DNA of 64,000 nt from Catellatospora citrea (GTDB lineage: Bacteria > Actinomycetota > Actinomycetes > Mycobacteriales > Micromonosporaceae): the NCBI RefSeq assembly GCF_003610235.1, contig NZ_RAPR01000001.1:2046001-2110000 (forward strand), given 5' to 3'. Of this stretch, positions 61,428 through 64,000 are shown in pieces (within the stretch, counting starts at the first letter, position 1; each line of letters begins with the position of its first letter). A program made the position numbers and the translations under genes. The notes below the pieces were generated by a model. That model ran no database searches and was not told where the DNA came from. It saw only the letters and a program-made list of their open reading frames with translations.

Positions 61428-61820
61428 TCACCAGCCCTCGGGCCGGTAGGACCCGAACGTCCACTGATTGTCCTCGGAGTCGGCGGCGGTGTAACTGCTG
61501 CCGCCGTACTCCTCCGCCTTCGGCGGCGAGACGATCTCCGCCCCGTTGGCGACCGCCCGGTCGTGGTGGGCCTGTACGTCGTCGACGATCACGTACAGCC
61601 AGGCGGGGCCGCCCTGGAAAGGCGTCCGGCCGTCCCGGCCGTCGGTGGTGGAACTGACCATGACCATGCCGGTGCCGTGGGTCAGCTCGGCATGCGCGAC
61701 CGTGCCCTCCGCGCCCGGCACCACCAGCAGCTCCCGGAACCCGAAGGCGTCCCGCAGGAACCGGATCGCGGCCACCGCGTCGCGGTAGCGCAGCGTGGGT
61801 ATCACCGTTGCACCCGACAT
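61428..61820 (-). CDS. VOC-family (glyoxalase/bleomycin-resistance-like) protein
   Basis: The 130-residue protein has the two beta-alpha-beta-beta-beta modules of the vicinal oxygen chelate fold: VIPTLRYRDAVAAIRFLRDAFGF, LYVIVDDVQAHHDRAVANGAE, and the end QWTFGSYRPEGW. Metal ligand positions are not complete by eye, so it may be a binding protein. ATG at 61820 follows GGGAGG at five bases. Confidence 0.8.
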   Translation of the reverse strand: MSGATVIPTLRYRDAVAAIRFLRDAFGFRELLVVPGAEGTVAHAELTHGTGMVMVSSTTDGRDGRTPFQGGPAWLYVIVDDVQAHHDRAVANGAEIVSPPKAEEYGGSSYTAADSEDNQWTFGSYRPEGW

Positions 61821-61870
61821 CACGACCTCCCACCAGCGACGCTACCTTCCCGCGTACGCCCGGCGGGTGG

Positions 61871-62695
61871 TCATTCGATGAGCAGGCTCAGGCGGCCGTC
61901 GGTCTGCTCGACGACCAGGAGCGTGCCGGGGGGCACGTTCTCCAGCACCTCCGGCGGCAGCTGCACGGTGCCGTCCGAGGCGACCACGGCGAACTCGCGG
62001 CCCTCCCGGCCCTCCGAGCCGACCCGGCCGTCGCGGATGGTCACCGCCCGGCCCAGGCGCGCGCCGACGTCCGGGTCGTGGGTGACCGCGACGATGGTGG
62101 TGCCGCGCTCCCGGTTGATGGTGTCCAGCGCGTCGAGCACCTCGTCGCGGGCCTCGCGGTCCAGCCGGCTGGTCGGCTCGTCGATGAGCAGCAGGCCGGG
62201 CGACGCGGCGACGCCGACCGCGATGGCGACCCGCTGCGCGGCTCCCGGCGGCAGGTCGCGCACCCGGCGGTGGCCCATGCCGACCAGCCCGAGCAGGGAC
62301 AGGATGCGCTCGGGGCGCTCCACGTCGGCGGGGCGCACCTGCACCGCCCGGCGCTGGGCCAGCCAGATGTTGGACAGCACGGAGGCGTACGGCAGCAGGT
62401 TGCGCCGCGCGCCCTGCAGCACCACGCCCAGGTCGGTCCCCCGCATCCGGGCCAGCTCGGCATCGCTGACCCGGCCGATGTCGACCGGCCCGATCCGCAC
62501 CTGCCCGGCGCTGGGGCGCATCAGGCCCGACAGCAGCGCGATCAGCGTCGACTTGCCCGAACCCGACGGCCCGACCAGGGCGAGCTTCTCCCCCGCCGCG
62601 ATGTCGAGGTCCACGCCGGACAGCGCGACCACGTCGCCGCCCTCGGCCCGGTAGATGTGCAGCACCCGGCGGCACCGTACGGCCAGTCCCGTCAT
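61871..62695 (-). CDS. ABC transporter ATP-binding protein (MacB/LolD-like)
   Basis: The 274-residue protein has Walker A GPSGSGKST near 42-50, a degenerate signature (DLPPGAAQRVAIA in place of LSGGQ) and Walker B LLLIDEPTSRLD. About 45 extra C-terminal residues follow the ATPase. It pairs with the overlapping FtsX-like permease. The weak signature suggests unusual or low ATPase turnover. ATG at 62695 overlaps the permease stop (ATGA). Confidence 0.85.
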   Translation of the reverse strand: MTGLAVRCRRVLHIYRAEGGDVVALSGVDLDIAAGEKLALVGPSGSGKSTLIALLSGLMRPSAGQVRIGPVDIGRVSDAELARMRGTDLGVVLQGARRNLLPYASVLSNIWLAQRRAVQVRPADVERPERILSLLGLVGMGHRRVRDLPPGAAQRVAIAVGVAASPGLLLIDEPTSRLDREARDEVLDALDTINRERGTTIVAVTHDPDVGARLGRAVTIRDGRVGSEGREGREFAVVASDGTVQLPPEVLENVPPGTLLVVEQTDGRLSLLIE

Positions 62696-64000
62696 CGCTC
62701 CTCCTCCCTGCGCCGGCGCACCACGTGCGCCGCCGTCCAGCAGCCCGCCAGCAGCACCGCGACGGCGGCGGCCACCGGTCCCGCGACCGCGCCGGGCTCC
62801 GGGAGCACGGGCGGGGTGAACGTGGTGTCGCCGTCGGAGAAGACCGGCAGCACCGTGCGCGCCAGCGCCCAGGCCAGCGCCGCCGAGCCGAGCCCGGCGA
62901 CGATCGCGGCCAGCGCCAGCGCGCACCGGCTGCCGGCCGAGACCAGCAGCAGGGTACGGGTGCGGATGCCCTGCTCGCCCAGCACCGACAGGCCGCTGTC
63001 GCCGCCCGGCCGCTCGAACATCGCCAGCGCGGGCAGCGCGACCGCGGCCAGCAGCACCGTCAGCGCGGCCACCGCGAGCGCGAACCACAGCCCGAGCCGG
63101 GGCGCGGCGCTGATCTGGGCCCGCCGCTGCGCCACCGTGTAATCGCCGGTCACGGTCAGCCCGGCCCGGCGCAGCCGGTCCACGGCGTCGGCGGGCGCGT
63201 CGGCCGACAGCCAGACCTCCGGCTGCGACAGCATGGTCCCGCGGCCGAGCACGTACTCGGCGACGTCGAAGTCGAGCAGGGCGCCCTGCGGGCCGAAGCG
63301 GGGCACCGCGCCGAGCGTGGCGACCGCCTGCACCGGCAGCTCCATCCCGCCGGTGGCGGTGAGCAGGGGTGAGCGCAGCGGGCCGGTGACGGCGATCGGC
63401 AGCGGGCCGGGCAGCGCCGCCGCGGACAGCCGCATGTCGGCCACGACCGTGGAGTCGACCGAGATCTGCAGGCCCTCGGGCGTGCCCCGCAGCGCGGGGA
63501 CCGGGCGGGCCGCGCTGGCGGGCGGCTGCGCCCACCGGCTCACGTCACCCAGCGCGGCGGCGTCCAGCACCACCGCGCCGGCGCCGTCGCGGATCGCGTG
63601 GATGGTGATGTCGAAGCGGTGCTGGTCGGGTCGCATGTTCTGGAGCTGGATCTCGTCCAGGCGGCACGGCTCCGGGTCGCAGAGCGACGCGTCGAGCTCC
63701 ACCCGCTGGAAGCCGGGCCGCACCCCGGACATGCGCAGGTCGTGCCGCAACCCGCGGTCAGAGATCACCAGCAGCCGCAGCTGCAGCGAGAGCAGGGGGT
63801 CCGGGCTCGCCACGGTCACGTCGACGACCAGCTTCTTGGCCTTGACGATGATCGCCGTCGGCTCGGCGGGCCGCAGCAGGCCGGCCACCGCGCCGGGGGC
63901 CAGGCCGGCGGTGTCGGGCCAGTTCGCCACCCGGGCCAGCCGGGCGGTGTCGGCGGCCAGGATGTTCTGCATCTGGTTGCTCTTGTACCGGGACACCGCC
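62692..64000 (-). CDS. FtsX-like ABC permease, 5' end cut by the window
   Basis: The visible 435 or so residues hold a large extracytoplasmic region (about 30-280) followed by three or four helices: FALAVAALTVLLAAVALPAL, ALALAAIVAGLGSAALAWALA, and AVAGPVAAAVAVLLAGCWTAA, then a basic Arg/Glu tail. The layout suits the C-terminal half of a MacB/LolC-type permease. The frame is open at the window edge, so the start and N-terminal helix are missing. A GTG at 63996 is not necessarily the true start. Confidence 0.8.
   Translation of the reverse strand, partial: AVSRYKSNQMQNILAADTARLARVANWPDTAGLAPGAVAGLLRPAEPTAIIVKAKKLVVDVTVASPDPLLSLQLRLLVISDRGLRHDLRMSGVRPGFQRVELDASLCDPEPCRLDEIQLQNMRPDQHRFDITIHAIRDGAGAVVLDAAALGDVSRWAQPPASAARPVPALRGTPEGLQISVDSTVVADMRLSAAALPGPLPIAVTGPLRSPLLTATGGMELPVQAVATLGAVPRFGPQGALLDFDVAEYVLGRGTMLSQPEVWLSADAPADAVDRLRRAGLTVTGDYTVAQRRAQISAAPRLGLWFALAVAALTVLLAAVALPALAMFERPGGDSGLSVLGEQGIRTRTLLLVSAGSRCALALAAIVAGLGSAALAWALARTVLPVFSDGDTTFTPPVLPEPGAVAGPVAAAVAVLLAGCWTAAHVVRRRREEER

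Overview
The window is chromosomal DNA of a very GC-rich actinobacterium. The best fit is the family Micromonosporaceae: GTG starts are frequent, the central-metabolism gene order is the actinobacterial one, and an ATGAGCGAGCG-type intergenic repeat, which I remember from Micromonospora and Salinispora, is present. No rRNA, tRNA, CRISPR array, insertion sequence or prophage was recognised. Read in reverse, the backbone follows the order I remember for Mycobacterium tuberculosis Rv1420 to Rv1475: uvrC, rapZ, yvcK, whiA, gap-pgk-tpiA, secG, pgl-opcA-zwf-tal-tkt, ctaB, the SUF genes, then an enoyl-CoA hydratase, an ABC-F ATPase, a small HTH protein and an AcnR-like regulator.

Layout. 1-4.4 kb: end of an unknown gene, RIO-type kinase, HAD hydrolase, DUF2637 membrane protein, AcnR-like TetR regulator. 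4.7-8.0 kb: a chain of a 34-residue membrane peptide, a DDAH-type amidinohydrolase, a TIGR04222 membrane protein with a periodic Cys/Gly tail, a DUF692 (MNIO) enzyme and an SCO6045-like partner. This is the most interesting locus, because it looks like a cysteine-modifying RiPP-type system with a membrane-anchored substrate. 8.1-20.6 kb: ABC exporter, enoyl-CoA hydratase, HTH protein, GT-C-like membrane protein, ABC-F ATPase, YpfJ-like metalloprotease, acVLRF1 peptidyl-tRNA hydrolase with a class V aminotransferase, TMEM175-like channel, HAD and LysE proteins, GNAT protein.

20.7-27.4 kb: SUF Fe-S assembly operon sufR-B-D-Rieske-C-S-U-T on the minus strand, with nearly every junction overlapping. 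27.5-32.0 kb: heme A synthase, hypothetical genes, an ATP-grasp protein, heme O synthase. 32.2-40.5 kb: pentose-phosphate/glycolysis operon tkt-tal-pgi-zwf-opcA-pgl, with two tandem 71-bp start/stop relay units between opcA and pgl. 40.5-51.5 kb: secG, an oligopeptide-type binding lipoprotein, gap-pgk-tpiA, and whiA/yvcK/rapZ/uvrC. 51.6-59.0 kb: Tat Rieske lipoprotein, uvrA, a divergent TetR/SDR pair with two matching operators, a zinc-ribbon membrane protein, RsgA. 59.2-61.4 kb: an accessory island (XRE/DUF5753, DUF397, DUF6082) whose GC drops sharply inside the XRE gene. 61.4-64.0 kb: a VOC protein and an ABC ATPase/permease pair cut by the window end.

Two genome-level patterns stand out. 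Convergent gene junctions carry long palindromes (48-79 bp), several of them belonging to recurrent families and flanked by C-rich/G-rich arms. About ten genes have a TANNNT -10 box only 6-8 nt before the start codon, which predicts leaderless mRNAs.
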